A stretch of DNA of 64,000 bases from Zerene cesonia. Taxonomy: Eukaryota > Arthropoda > Insecta > Lepidoptera > Pieridae. Location of the stretch: NCBI RefSeq assembly GCF_012273895.1, contig NC_052118.1, positions 6,535,164 through 6,599,163 on the forward strand, written 5' to 3'. The translations under genes and the position numbers were made by a program. Under the pieces are notes generated by a model that saw only the letters and a list, made by a program, of their open reading frames with translations, did no database searches and was not told where the DNA came from. Positions 52,001-64,000 of the stretch are shown piece after piece. Position 1 is the stretch's first letter, and each line of letters starts with the position of its first letter.

Positions 52001-52185
52001 ATTAAATGCTCTCTTAGGATAAATCTTGTGATATCCGGGCGGAACCGGAAGGAGCGTCTAGTATTTATCATATTTTCCTCACTGCATGTTTACGAGCTCA
52101 ATATATAAAATAGATCAATGCCCGTTTTTAAAACCGACAACTACGTCCATACCTCATAGAACATTCTTAGGACGATCCTATGGGT

Positions 52186-52217
<32 letters not shown>

Positions 52218-54090
52218 TACAAAATAACCAACGACAACCTCGAGATTGTTTATTGCGAGTTCTATTTTTATCGCTGCTTAGGTAATAAATTAAACACATT
52301 TTTAGTTGGCTCTAAGTTTTAATAAATACTTACCTGATAATAGATAATGCCCACTTCGAACCTAAGATTGTACTTGTTCTTTATTCCATTCCGTTGTATC
52401 TTTATTCCACGAATTTCGGCAACACGCACAGCAGATTCGTCATTAAATATTTCATAAGTCTTGACTTTTAAACGGACGTCGTATTTTGTTGTTTCCGCTA
52501 TAACTATCAAACCAATTTTATTAAAAACTAGCTTCGCCCCGCGGTTTCACCCGCGTAAGTCCGTATCCCGTAGGAATATCTGGATAAAAATTTGATTATA
52601 TGTTATTCCAGTTGTCCAGCTGTCTACGTACCAAATTTAATTGCAATCGGTTCAGTAGTTTTTGCGTGAAAGAGCAACAAACACACACACATCCTTACAA
52701 ATTTTCGCATCTATAATATTAGTAGTAAGCAGGATAGGATTAGTAGGATATAATATTAGTAGGATATGCACACTATGTGCAGTTTCATACAATTTGAAAA
52801 AAAATCGCACTTTTTCACACCGACACATTTTCACAATTGCCACAGAATTATTGCAATTGCGGCGGACGGCCAACACGGCACGGATCAGATACTTGGATAT
52901 GAAGAAACATTTACATTATATTTTTGAAAAACAAACGATAGATCATAGGAAAGCGATGACAATAGAACAAAAAATGTATTTTGCATATTATGTATTTGAT
53001 ATTAATATTTCCACCCTTTTGTGTTCTCCGCTGTGTAAAATTAATAGGTAGCTATTAATAAATAGATATTAAAATTATATTTAGCAAACATCATATTAAT
53101 CCCCACAGACCGTACAATTGTGAAACTTGTAAGCAAAGAAGAGCTAGCACGAGAGCGGGAGGAGAAGAAGCGAGTTGAAGCTGAAAAGCAAAAGAAAAAA
53201 GAAGAATTGCTGAAAGCGCAGAAGGCGAAGGAAGAACAGAAGAAAATACCGCCCGGCGAGATGTTCAAGCGGGAAACTGACAAATATTCCAAGTTTGATG
53301 ATAAGGTGAATTTTTCATTTAATAAATTATCATATCAATATTAAGTTAATCTTTCATAATATTAATCTTATTGAGATTTTTCCACAAGTGTCTAGTTCAG
53401 GTCTCGTCATGAGACCTTCAGTAATGGTAATATTTAGCTATTATGCTGTCGGTATATTTATTTATTTGACAATTTAAATACCAAACCGTATAGAAGTATC
53501 TTAGATTCTTTGTGTTTATCATTTTCATGACTTCTTTATCAATCAAACAGCTATTAACAATATAAACAGACAAGATATAAGCAAGAATTATTATTATAAA
53601 AACAATACCCAACTTTAGCTTTATTGTTATGGTTTTTTAAGATCTTTCATTAGATATTAATATTGCTAGGATAAAAAAAGAATCATCCCACCCTTCTTTT
53701 TAATTTTGCGGATGCCATTCTGTTAATTTGTATATAGCCTATATCATTACCATAATTCTAATGATGACATCGACACCTTAAGCAAAAATCCGTTCAGCAG
53801 TTTGGGCTGTAGGGCGTAAAGTTGTGACAATGTGAAATCGATTTAGGTTTTTGTTAAAATAATTATTTCAGTCTACAGTAAAATACCTACATCATACATA
53901 TATACTACTACATTCATTAGAATTGTTATAATTGGTGTGTCAGTAATAACAATTTATCTTCCAGGGTTTGCCTACACACGACCACGAAGGCAAGGAGCTA
54001 AGTAAGGGTTTAGTTAAGAAGCTTCAGAAGTTGCAACAAGCGCAAGAGAAGAAATATAACGAATATCTCGCCTCAGCAAATAGTTCATAA
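46049..54090 (+). CDS. CARS1: Cysteinyl-tRNA synthetase, cytosolic (11 exons)
   Basis: Class I aminoacyl-tRNA synthetase that charges tRNA-Cys. Exons: 46049-46230, 46320-46586, 47294-47510, 47748-47958, 48222-48454, 48933-49166, 49553-49688, 50171-50376, 51319-51481, 53109-53305, 53965-54090; every phase fits, giving 723 residues. Landmarks: CGPTVYDASHMGHAR holding the HIGH-type signature HMGH (residues 56-59), MNITDIDDKIIKR, ILPPDVLTRVSEYVP, WHIECSAMAG, FPHHDNELAQSE (with Cys47, the zinc-ligand set Cys, Cys, His, Glu), and CKMSKSLKNF with KMSKS at 394-398. The C-terminus is a charged helix (REREEKKRVEAEKQKKKEEL) then GLPTHDHEGKELSKG, as in metazoan CARS1. The human-type N-terminal GST-like extension is absent. 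In-frame ATGs upstream (from 45948) would add a hydrophobic leader, but that stretch probably contains a 5' UTR intron. Confidence 0.96.
49228..49443. mobile_element. MITE-like element in CARS1 intron 6
   Basis: A G/C-run-rich segment whose ends ('gtcttaatctatgggg' at one side, the complement of 'cttatggtaaagac' at the other) are imperfect inverted copies. No coding content. A non-autonomous DNA transposon is inferred. Confidence 0.35.
51488..51516 (+). repeat. ATC trinucleotide microsatellite beside a CARS1 donor site
   Basis: About nine CAT/ATC units begin six bases after the exon 9 donor (GTAAAT). Being intronic, it does not alter the protein. Confidence 0.85.
51659..51761 (+). repeat. 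Dispersed repeat family B, copy 3
   Basis: Forward copy in CARS1 intron 9, with 'cgcggcttcgcacgagttaa', 'ggagtagtttaatagg' and 'gactttgttttatacta' blocks shared with copy 4. Confidence 0.65.
51879..52065 (+). repeat. Dispersed repeat in CARS1 intron 9
   Basis: Contains 'gaaagtttgtttgtttgaat', 'ggattttgatgaaatttggt', a 'atgcagtcatagtatgag' block and a 'ccgggcggaaccggaagg' end. The pattern is typical of lepidopteran SINE or RTE-tail repeats. Confidence 0.5.
52334..52510 (-). other. Antisense coding-like island within CARS1 intron 9
   Basis: On the minus strand an open stretch reads IAETTKYDVRLKVKTYEIFN and continues for about 36 residues to a perfect CAG|GTAAGT donor. The composition is protein-like, but I recognise no family. 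It is opposite to CARS1, so it may be an exon of a nested gene, a decayed retrocopy or chance. No convincing partner exon was found. Confidence 0.25.
52528..52767 (+). repeat. Dispersed repeat family A, copy 4
   Basis: Forward copy next to the antisense island. It begins 'ctagcttcgccccgcggttt' and ends in a short tandem array of 'attagtaggata' units, as copy 1 does. Confidence 0.8.
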
Positions 54091-54236
54091 ACACTGCTAA
54101 TAGGACTCCGAATCGATTCAATATCTGTGAATATTAGAGTATCAGTACTTTTATACAATCTAACAGTATTTTTACTTCAAGCATAATTGTCTCATATTCA
54201 TATACCTAATGTATGTAAAATCTGGTTGGAAATGGA

Positions 54237-54242
54237 AATAAA
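54237..54242 (+). terminator. CARS1 poly(A) signal
   Basis: AATAAA 147 bases after the CARS1 stop codon, the first clear signal downstream. Confidence 0.6.
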
Positions 54243-54250
54243 TGGTTTTT

Positions 54251-54622
54251 TATTATTATCAACACTAATATTATAACGAGGAAACTTTTGTAAATTTTAT
54301 AACGTTTTCACGCAAAAACCACCGGACCGATTGCAAAATATCTTTCACCATTAGAAAGCTACAACTTCACTGAGTGACATATATAACCACGGGCGAAGCC
54401 GGGGCGAACAGCTAATCATTATATAAACTTACTAGCTGTTGCCTGCGGCTTCGCACGCGTTATTTCGGAGTAGTTTAATATATCTTATCATACATATAAA
54501 CCTTTTCTTAAATCACCCTATTAAAAAAAACCCATAAAAATCCGTTGTGTAGTTTCAAAGATTTAAGCATACATAGGGACTTAAGGACAGAAAAAGCGAC
54601 TTTGTTTTATACTATGTAGTGA
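54251..54622. repeat. Two adjacent dispersed repeats after CARS1 (second is family B, copy 4, at 54431-54622)
   Basis: The first (54251-54415) has a 'taatattataacgaggaaac' start and a 'gggcgaagccggggcgaac' end; the second runs from 'ctagctgttgcctgcggctt' to 'gactttgttttatactatg'. Both look like non-autonomous retroelement copies. Confidence 0.6.
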
Positions 54623-55697
54623 TACCGACGCGCTTGGATCTCGGCACGCGCACGACAAATAGTTGCGAATTTGCCGCAGTGACGAATTGTCGGTGTGTTG
54701 TTTTAAAACATTAACCTCTAATTCCCATCTGATTAAACTCGATTTTTTTACGAAGAATTACCACAAGTACCAATTTAATATATTTTAAGACATTTAAAGA
54801 AGCTGTGTATTCAAAAACGAAATTTTTATACTTTAAAAAATAATAATAAAGCATTTAGTGCGTCTCAGTCGAAGCGCTCAAGTTTTACGGTCGCAAATTT
54901 ATAAAACCGATTCGTTATTAAGTCATTCATCAAATTAAAACACGTCTGTATTTCAATCAAATCTATCAATCTTAGACAATATAATTTCTTATTAAACACT
55001 TTCTATTCCATTGACTAAGTATTTTATTTGTTTAAACGAAAAATACGTATATTTGATACAGCTGAGTTACAATACTGTGGGATAGTATTACCGTGGTAGT
55101 AGTTTATTCAAATATTTTTTGTGTCTATGATAATATATAAATGATATCTGAAGAATTTTGTTATTTATAACTTAATTTATAAAAAAATCTATCGATTTAA
55201 AGCACCTCAAATAGCATAACAAACCTGCGTACTTATTTGTATTTCTTTTATTGTTTGTGTATTTAATTTCGGGCGATTTCAGAAAAGGTTTTATTCGATT
55301 AAATATTTACAGATATTGAAAGGTAAACAGAAATCTTGAACAGATAGGGATTGTAGTATTTGATTACTGTCTTCACATTTATTTCATAAAGAAGCAAAAC
55401 TTCGTTTTTTTTTTAATTTTTGTTTTTTCTTAAATATCAACTCTAATTAAAGGTTCAATTGATTTGAAAATCAAGGTATTAATTTGATGTATTTAATGTA
55501 GATATATTAAGTTATCATATAAAGCTTTTTTTCTCTAGAAAATAATTTATTTTTCTTAAGAAAGAACCATTCTCTAAGTACAAAAAATATAATAATTCAT
55601 CATCAATTTTATTTATTACAGAGCATAATTGGTTTTAAGTAAAACCTGTAATGTTGCATTTACATATTTGTAACTTAGTAAAAATAACTGCTTTTTA
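54623..55697. other. AT-rich intergenic DNA, no gene seen
   Basis: No splice-bounded coding stretch, RNA gene or clear repeat was recognised up to the assembly gap. Confidence 0.5.
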
Positions 55698-56697
55698 NNN
55701 NNNNNNNNNNNNNNNNNNNNNNNNNNNNNNNNNNNNNNNNNNNNNNNNNNNNNNNNNNNNNNNNNNNNNNNNNNNNNNNNNNNNNNNNNNNNNNNNNNNN
55801 NNNNNNNNNNNNNNNNNNNNNNNNNNNNNNNNNNNNNNNNNNNNNNNNNNNNNNNNNNNNNNNNNNNNNNNNNNNNNNNNNNNNNNNNNNNNNNNNNNNN
55901 NNNNNNNNNNNNNNNNNNNNNNNNNNNNNNNNNNNNNNNNNNNNNNNNNNNNNNNNNNNNNNNNNNNNNNNNNNNNNNNNNNNNNNNNNNNNNNNNNNNN
56001 NNNNNNNNNNNNNNNNNNNNNNNNNNNNNNNNNNNNNNNNNNNNNNNNNNNNNNNNNNNNNNNNNNNNNNNNNNNNNNNNNNNNNNNNNNNNNNNNNNNN
56101 NNNNNNNNNNNNNNNNNNNNNNNNNNNNNNNNNNNNNNNNNNNNNNNNNNNNNNNNNNNNNNNNNNNNNNNNNNNNNNNNNNNNNNNNNNNNNNNNNNNN
56201 NNNNNNNNNNNNNNNNNNNNNNNNNNNNNNNNNNNNNNNNNNNNNNNNNNNNNNNNNNNNNNNNNNNNNNNNNNNNNNNNNNNNNNNNNNNNNNNNNNNN
56301 NNNNNNNNNNNNNNNNNNNNNNNNNNNNNNNNNNNNNNNNNNNNNNNNNNNNNNNNNNNNNNNNNNNNNNNNNNNNNNNNNNNNNNNNNNNNNNNNNNNN
56401 NNNNNNNNNNNNNNNNNNNNNNNNNNNNNNNNNNNNNNNNNNNNNNNNNNNNNNNNNNNNNNNNNNNNNNNNNNNNNNNNNNNNNNNNNNNNNNNNNNNN
56501 NNNNNNNNNNNNNNNNNNNNNNNNNNNNNNNNNNNNNNNNNNNNNNNNNNNNNNNNNNNNNNNNNNNNNNNNNNNNNNNNNNNNNNNNNNNNNNNNNNNN
56601 NNNNNNNNNNNNNNNNNNNNNNNNNNNNNNNNNNNNNNNNNNNNNNNNNNNNNNNNNNNNNNNNNNNNNNNNNNNNNNNNNNNNNNNNNNNNNNNNN
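55698..56697. other. Assembly gap (1,000 N)
   Basis: Exactly 1,000 unresolved bases, a round number that suggests a placeholder scaffold gap rather than a measured length. Long open frames across it are artefacts. Confidence 0.99.
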
Positions 56698-58800
56698 TAA
56701 TGTTATTAACCATAACATGATTTTGTTTTTTCTCCAATATTTATCTAAATAAAATGTACTTTCTGTTCATCGTATGTTTATCATGAACATATTTTTATGT
56801 ATCTCATTAATAAGGATAAAATTAATACAAGATTTTTACTATCACTTTGTTGTGTTTTATTTATAAACAATTAACAAAAAGAAAACATAGACGCCCCTGA
56901 CAAAAAACTCCTTGTATACCGAGTTGAATAAATTGTCCGATTACGATTAAATGTTCCGACGTGCATCAAAACGCAATAAAAATCACGTAGGGTACAAATC
57001 CTCAAATTTGTTTCTAATAGATAACTAAATTATGGGATGAATTGAGGCGTCGTCAAATCACAATAGACGTATTTTTCAATGAGATACGCATACGGGAGCC
57101 GCGTGCGCGACGAAAATACCCCAAAAAGGTGAACAGAAGTTTTAAAAAAGGTAAAAAGTGGAGTAAACAATCTGCGTTAGGTTTTTTGTTCGACAATTGT
57201 GTTTTAGTGGGGTGGCACAAGTATCGCACGAGCCCGACATCTGTATTCAGCGCATGCCGTTATTTTTAGACTTAATTCAAGTAGACGTTGCAGTAAACAT
57301 GGCTTTAATAGATAATATGCAGTATTAAAGTTTAAAAAAAATATCTATTTATATGTTTTTTATTTAGTTGCGACGTCAGATGGCGCATTTAGCGACAATA
57401 TTTAAAAATACGACGTACTAAAAAAATATTTATTTTAGATACAAGGGAATTTTTAGGATGTTACACTATTTACATAAATCCACACAAATTAGTATAAAAC
57501 AATAACATGAATATTATAAAGAGGAATTGAATTTTGTTACTATACGAATAAACAAAAAATAATTATAGATTTTAAAAATTCATTTGCCATTAGAAAACTT
57601 CATCTATACCGATTAAAATTTCCTATACTTCGTTCGTTCGTCGTTGTAAACAGTTAATAAATTATCACACTCAATTAAAGTATTTTTTTTTTTTTGAAAT
57701 AACGATATTAAGTCATTGTCGTACTAACGGTCCGCCCCGAATTCGCCCGTGGTAGGGACATGAAAAGCCTATATATAGTTCTCTGGGATCAGGTACCTTT
57801 TTTATGTCATCATCGGCAATGGATTTGGTGGGTCACATGATGGTAAGCGCTACTACCGCCCATGAACATTTGAAGAGGCGTAAGTTCGATTGCAGACCTT
57901 ACGCCTTAACCAATCGAGTGCCGTCTTCAAACTGGAAGGGATTAAGAAAGGATTGATGAGAGGACTAAAGGAAAGGACTGGGAAGGGTAAGGAAAAGGAT
58001 ATGGGCCTCCGGCTCCCCCACTCACCGAGAGAAACACAGCACTTTGCTATTTCACGCCGCTCTTCTGTGTGGGTGCGGTACTGCCCCGGTGCGAGCTGGC
58101 CCAATTCGTGCCGAAGCATGCTCGACTACCACATATTTAAACCACATACCTATCTAATAGAGAAATAATGTTTAAAACCGATACAGTAGTTTCTAAGACT
58201 TGGGCTTTTTAATAAAGTTCAGCTTTTAACTCGACTTCCAAAAACGAAAAGGACGGATGTTCTACATTCTTTTATATGGATTTTTTTGGGTTTGTTAGAC
58301 AATATTTACGACTGGCATAATACCTCCTGAAATAATTTCTAATAAAAATAAATGTGTATTTTTCCTATATGCATAACAAGATTTATTAAACTTACTTTTG
58401 GTCGTATTACTTTCATGAACCATGGGCCAATGTTAATTTTTTAATATAAGCAAACAAGACGTGATTTAGAAATGACAAACACACATCCCTTAAATTCAAA
58501 TGTGCAACCTATTTCAACGTTAAGGGAATCACTCTCCCAAAAATATTATGGAGTCCTAGATGGTACAATATATTCCGAAAAATTCTCATGAATTCGCAAT
58601 CGATAAAATAACTACAATGAAAATAATTTAAATAGGTTGAATTTGATTGTAATCATTCTGATTTCGGCCAGATTTTCAACAAACGATTACCGAAGCTAGG
58701 GCAGGGGTGAGTTTATTTTAAATATTAAAAGTAGGTAGCATAGCGGTTGACCGCCTGGCGAGATGTCAATCATTTGAATACACTTTATTGTTCCACATTC
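56698..58800. other. Intergenic DNA with one family C repeat; no supported gene
   Basis: Apart from the repeat at 57801-58135, there is an open frame at 57042-57269 (75 codons, very basic: RRKYPKKVNRSFKKGKKW) with no recognised family and no splice support. It may be a decayed mobile-element fragment. Confidence 0.4.
57801..58135 (+). repeat. Dispersed repeat family C, longest copy
   Basis: Runs from 'tatgtcatcatcggcaatgg' to 'tgctcgactaccacatat'. Other copies are at about 7115-7404, 11754-11815 and 12468-12694. It shares 'gatggtaagcg', 'aaggatatgggcctccggct' and 'gtgcgagctggcccaattcg'. No open frame is conserved across copies, so it looks non-autonomous. Confidence 0.8.
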
Positions 58801-61800
58801 AGCAGATTTTGCGATTATACAGTAACGTTATTATAATTAACCAACGAACTGAATTTTGACGAAAAACTTAGTTTTGAAGAAAGTTTTTTAACATTTGAAT
58901 AGGAATTAATTCGGAGCGATTCTAGCGGAATTTAATTGTAACGGTCGGCGAAGACAAGAAGACCTACTGGAAGAAATCTAACAATTGTACGTAACGGTCA
59001 ATGTTAATTATTATTCCAAAGTAAATTCACGTTTGACAATGTAGCTCGATAATTTTGTAAGTTTTGCTTAATCTTATCTGTGGCGATTCGTTTTCGATCG
59101 GCTGGGTACACGATAACGAATCAAAATTCATCACAAAGGAAGCTTATCAAAAGAAAATGGGAAGTTTATTTAGAAACTAGTTGCTTGCCCTGTCTTCGTT
59201 CGGGTAGCTCCGAAATAAAAAAGAAGCATACGTTACTCGATTAAAATTTAGTTTTCTAAAATGTAAGAAAAATGTATTTTAAACTAATGAGTAGTTTTGG
59301 AGTTAATCCTAAGCATACAAAAATTGAAATCTTTCCATTTTATGACAATAGTGTCGATTTATCAACTGAATTAATTTTTAAAAAGATAGGCTGTAGTTAC
59401 TGTGAAAGCCACATGGTAATACGTCTATACATCTAGTGAAGTTTGAATGCTAATAATTCAGTCAATGGATCAGCGAAGTAAGCGTTAATATATAGCGTAT
59501 TATAATAATTCTTATTTTAAGATAACTTGTCGAGATTTATGTGAGTCAGTGCTTAATTTATAAATATGGCGAGGATATTAAAGAGCTCCCTTGCAGGTAC
59601 CATTTGACAGAGTTTCGCCGGTCCCTCGCGGATGGGGTTGCAATTATGCCCTGTTTTTCATTGCGACCCCACGCAGCATTTGCTGAAAAAATGTAAGCTC
59701 ATTAATTATTTAAATCTCATTAAACTTTTTTTATTGTTCCTCATAAATTCAATTAACAACATTACAGCGATGTTAGTAAATGCGAAATATTCTTGATACA
59801 TGAATAAATTCTGTTTATATAAAATATTAATTGTTCAAGTCTGATAAGTATTTAAACTAAAAATATGTATGTTGATATGTAGCTAAAAGCATAGTCATCA
59901 TTGCCTTTATATGTGTAAAATACTAAAAAAAATTGCCCTGATTTTGTATATAGAGCTGAATTTTTACTTTTGATTATTCGTTTTCGATTCGGACATGACA
60001 GTGTATGGACATAATCTAATCTAAAGTATACCTATGAGGTTTCAACGGATGTTAAGTAGTTAGGATGTTAGGTTGGTAGTATCTAATATAGAGTGCATGA
60101 TAATATTAAAGTTTATGTGTCTATGATTTCTTTTAAGTAGTTATTACTTATATCAATTATGCAATTTAAACTTTTTTGTACGGAGTACTTTTAGGCTACA
60201 AAATATCATAATATAGTATATTATACACTCATCTTACACGGCATAAATAATTTAAGTTAAACAGGAAATTATTCAGCTTTATTGTGGGTGCCTGCGATGA
60301 AACGCAAATGTTCAGGCTGACGGTTGCTTCCGATTAGATGAAGACGTTTACCATCTCTATTATATGTTCAGATTTGTATGGATTTGAATTTCCGGAAATT
60401 GAACTGCCAAATTAAGTAAAACCATCACGGAAAAGCTCGTAGCGCTTGATTTCGTTTTATATATTTTAATTATTTATCACAGCAATGAAATTTTCAATGA
60501 ATACCTATAATTTTTTTACCTTCTGTCTCTGTATTATAAAAAAAATATAAATGTTTATCTTATTTAATTTATCATAGTAACTATGTCTATCCACGCCCGA
60601 GTAGTAGTTGTTACTTCTTTTTTTAGCCACCAAGTAAATGTAATGAACGTAGACACTTGTTTTAAGATAAGATAACAATTTATTAGAGATATCCAAAACC
60701 AAATTAAGTGGAGCCCTTTCACATTGGACTGTTATCAGATGAACTACTAATGTTTTTTCATAGGTTTAGAGAAAATTTATTCAACGATAATATTATAAGA
60801 AACAGTCTACAGTAGGTATGTTATTCGCCACTAAATAAAAGTTTTCGTGCCATACTTTCCTAATCATTTGTCGAGTCTGCGAATTTTCAAGAAAACGTTA
60901 ATGTCAAGATGTCGAGATAAGTAGTTTTTAAGTTAGTTATATATTGTTGTCTTTTGTTAATAGACGAATGATGTAAATGGAATGAGTGTGGAGCCTCGCG
61001 GGTGCGAGGTGGAGGGCCGTGATCATTCGTCCATGCTTTAATTGCTTTTCACTTAGCAACCGCTCATGAACAAAACGTTCGTGAAAATGAAGAAAAAATC
61101 ATTAAATCAACATTTTTGGGGATTGCTCGGATTTGGGACGCTCAAAGACAGCGAGTGTCTTACGCGTATAACGCTTTCCTCTTGTTTTTCCTGCGCGCCT
61201 CATTTCCGGGAGGGGGTCGCGAGGCGGCTCGGGTGGCGAGGGCCTAAGTAATTTCGCTTAAGAACTCTAAACGTAATTAGTGTAGGGCGTGCAAAGGGAA
61301 GGGCTTGAAAGTTGGAGAGGGTTGCGTCCCGCGCCTGCCGCCGTCGTCTCGCCTTTGTGAATATTTGATCGCGCTCGTTTCGCGATAATATTTGCCCGAG
61401 GAGGTTTCCGTAAACACGAGCATATTTCCCCATCTCTCCTCACATTTTCTCCACTTCGCATTTTAAACCTGTCGCTCGTTTTTAATTGGAACCCGTGTTA
61501 GGTAAGTAGACTTGTAAGGGAATTAAAAACTCGCGCAACACTGCTCCCGAATACTTTTGATGTTATTAAGTTTTTCTTGAAAAGGAAAGCTGTTTTGAAC
61601 TTTACGAAATATTCTTCGTAAAAATATTATAAAAATAAAATGTACACTAAGTGAAAGCGGCTAAAATTTTCCTTCTTTGTATATAAAAGACGAATGTTGG
61701 TCTGTCTTTAAATGTTAATTTAATACAATCCCCAAAGAGAATACTTTACATTTTATTGAGTATTTGCCTAAACATAAAGCTAAATTAATTTGCAATATCA

Positions 61801-64000
61801 GTTATTCACTACAAATTTTGATATGTTCCTACAAAACCTTATGAAAATAATATCTTGTTTATCATAATGCCATTCTGCACGCAAAAAAAATAAGACGGGG
61901 TGACCTTGATCATCATTTTAAACAATTATTGTTGTAAACTAACTTGATGATTATTTTCTATGCAATAGAACTTATTTGTTCTAATTTCGTAGGTAAATTA
62001 ACAAAATGTAAAACAAATTAAGCATCTATTCTGCTTTAGAAAATCTCAATATTCATTTGATAGCCTGTAGGGTAATAATTTATAAATTCAAAAGGCCTGT
62101 AAAACAAGAGAGGAAATTAGAATTCGTAATTAGAGCGAAGCAACGCCGCGACTGCTTCTACAACATTTGATTAGCAATTATGGTAATTTGACTTAGAGCA
62201 GGGTAAGATTTCTCCTAATTTGTTAGTTAAATTATGGAAAACGACGTTGTCGTCGACATTTTACAAAAGTAGATTTAAGAGTAAATTACCCACACTGTAT
62301 TTTATTTATTTTTTTATAATTATCACATACCATTACAGCTTTTTGCCCATTGTGACAGTGCCCTAAAAGAACTTAGAACTAAAAACAATTAAAACATAAA
62401 TTATACATCAAATCCGTAATAGACTACAAAAGATAATATCTACTATCGTTTTATCATGAAGAGCATTAATAAACAGTTTGGTTTAATGGTGCCTTGCCTA
62501 GTAAATTAGTTAGAACCAACAAGAGAGGCGGGCGGTGACGCCTGGACATGCATCCGTTAGGCACAAAGAAATGCATAGACAGTAAGAGATCCGAATTATG
62601 CTTCCCACGTAACAGCCTTATGGCATATGCAACCCTAGAGTATTTTCGCCACACACTTAATTCATTGTACCTTACCTACCTAACTAAATAAGATGGGATA
62701 CATTGAGGGGTAAAATGAGTACATACCATACAATATTTAATATGGGTTTCTTATAATTTTTTTAGAAACATTTGAAAGTATTTTTCAATTTATGATTTTA
62801 TGAATGAAATGTTGGTATTAATTTTAAACTCTACTACTCTACTAGGCACAATCAAAATAAATAAGTATTTTTCAATATTACCCCTTTATTCATAGGAAAA
62901 AGTTTCCGACCTGACCTGACCTATCATATATATACACCTAACATAAGTAGGTATTGCACAAAGTAGGTATCACAAAGTAGGTATTGCACCTAACACTTTG
63001 ACTCGAGAAATGTATAAATGAGAAACATATATAGTGTAGTAGGTATGTTAAGTACATGTCATAGTTATTTTCAATTTGCGTTATAATTTTAGGCTCATTA
63101 CGTACAGCAATAAGTTAAGATATATGCTTATTGCCTTGGTATTACTTTAATAGAATAACGAATTAATAGTTTAAAATTTTAAATTATCTATATTTTTCAT
63201 TCGGCATTAATTATATTGTATTAATAAGATCAATCTAAAACCCTGATAATGGAGATAAGGTAAAATAAAGTAGAAAATTAATTAAAAAATCATATTAAGC
63301 TCACTACGTATTACTTAAAAAAATCTGAAATGATAAGGATTCAAAGAGTACCAACCTAAGATTGAAGTGTTATTATTTAACAGGATCTATTAAATGTCTT
63401 TCATTCAGTAACATATGACGCAATTATAAGAGATAGATGGTAAAAAACTAGGTATAGTTTAGTTACTCTAATATATAGCTAGATACAGTTGTACTTGTTG
63501 ACTATGTTCGCTGAGCGACTGCGAATGCGACACGGATCCGTGCAATTTAATTATCGAGCGTACGCCGCCTTTTACCCTTTTGTATCTTAGCCCTCGGGTA
63601 GAAAAAAAACTCACCCATAAAATAGAGGACGGGTGAAGAAAAAAAAGGAGCGTATGCAAATTCAGGATAAAATATAGCCCGTAAATGCCACCGTTTCTAA
63701 AAGAATATTAGAGACGTTTTTTAGCGGGTGGATGGGGGTCGACACTTTATACTTTGTCTCCTCGACTTAAGTACTGCAGCTACGAGCTTAATTTGCAAGT
63801 GTTATAAAGAAATATAATAAGATTGATAATATTTCGAGATATAAAATTTACCGCCATTTATAAAAAGAAAATGTCGTTGTAACATTTACTTAATTAATTA
63901 AAAGAAACGGTTTTTTAATGAGCGCTTGTGACAAAAAATATAATTGTACCTACTAGTAGCAGTTTAGACGTTATTATCAAAGTATACGATAGATAATAAC
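58801..64000. other. Gene-poor DNA with GC-richer islands
   Basis: No coding exon was supported on either strand. Against an AT-rich background there are GC-richer islands at about 59590-59690, 60970-61450, 62510-62650 and 63490-63600. A decayed repeat begins near 59178 and a small tandem array around 'aagtaggtat' lies at 62942-62997. The islands could be enhancers or parts of an intron of a neighbouring gene; this is inference. Confidence 0.4.

Noticed and set aside
55616..56737. Three very long open frames
   Set aside because: They cross 1,000 N and carry no sequence information.
57890..58168. 92-codon plus-strand frame and its antisense partner
   Set aside because: Contained in the longest family C repeat copy.
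1..64000. CRISPR arrays, bacterial operons, rRNA genes, prophage or integrated virus genes
   Set aside because: No array-like direct repeats with unique spacers, no bacterial gene layout, and no recognisable viral or ribosomal sequence.

Overview
This 64 kb window is nuclear DNA from a lepidopteran (butterfly or moth). The evidence is an AT-rich background, short introns with GT/AG ends, arthropod-like proteins and several dispersed repeat families of the kind common in lepidopteran genomes. No bacterial or organellar genes were seen. All gene models below were built by hand: exons were joined by splice signals and reading phase and checked against remembered family members, with no database search.

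Layout. (1) 1-11,287, minus: 24 exons of the cytoplasmic dynein-2 heavy chain (DYNC2H1, Drosophila btv), the retrograde intraflagellar-transport (IFT) motor. Only the N-terminal tail, about 1,254 residues, lies inside the window. (2) 12,894-13,770, plus: SDHAF2, the factor for FAD insertion into succinate dehydrogenase. (3) 14,380-14,524, plus: two tiny splice-bounded coding pieces of an unrecognised gene. (4) 16,297-23,449, plus: branched-chain aminotransferase (BCAT), 8 exons. (5) 25,159-37,903, minus: IFT88 (Drosophila nompB), a TPR subunit of the IFT-B complex, 19 exons, apparently complete. (6) 40,385-45,283, minus: Lobe/PRAS40 (AKT1S1), an Akt substrate and mTORC1 regulator, 7 exons, whose stop codon abuts a long GC hexanucleotide repeat. 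(7) 46,049-54,090, plus: cytosolic cysteinyl-tRNA synthetase (CARS1), 11 exons. (8) 54,091-64,000: no gene recognised; repeats, a 1,000-base assembly gap and a few GC-richer islands.

Functional themes. Two components of the same ciliary transport machine lie within about 14 kb of each other (DYNC2H1 ends where IFT88 begins 13.9 kb on). Each has a near-perfect RFX X-box-like palindrome shortly upstream of its ATG, and the two motifs match at 13 of 14 bases. SDHAF2 and BCAT, both probably mitochondrial, lie between them. Lobe and CARS1, both tied to growth and translation, share a 765-bp head-to-head promoter containing a CACGTG E-box and a cluster of TGTCA pentamers; a similar TGTCA cluster precedes SDHAF2.
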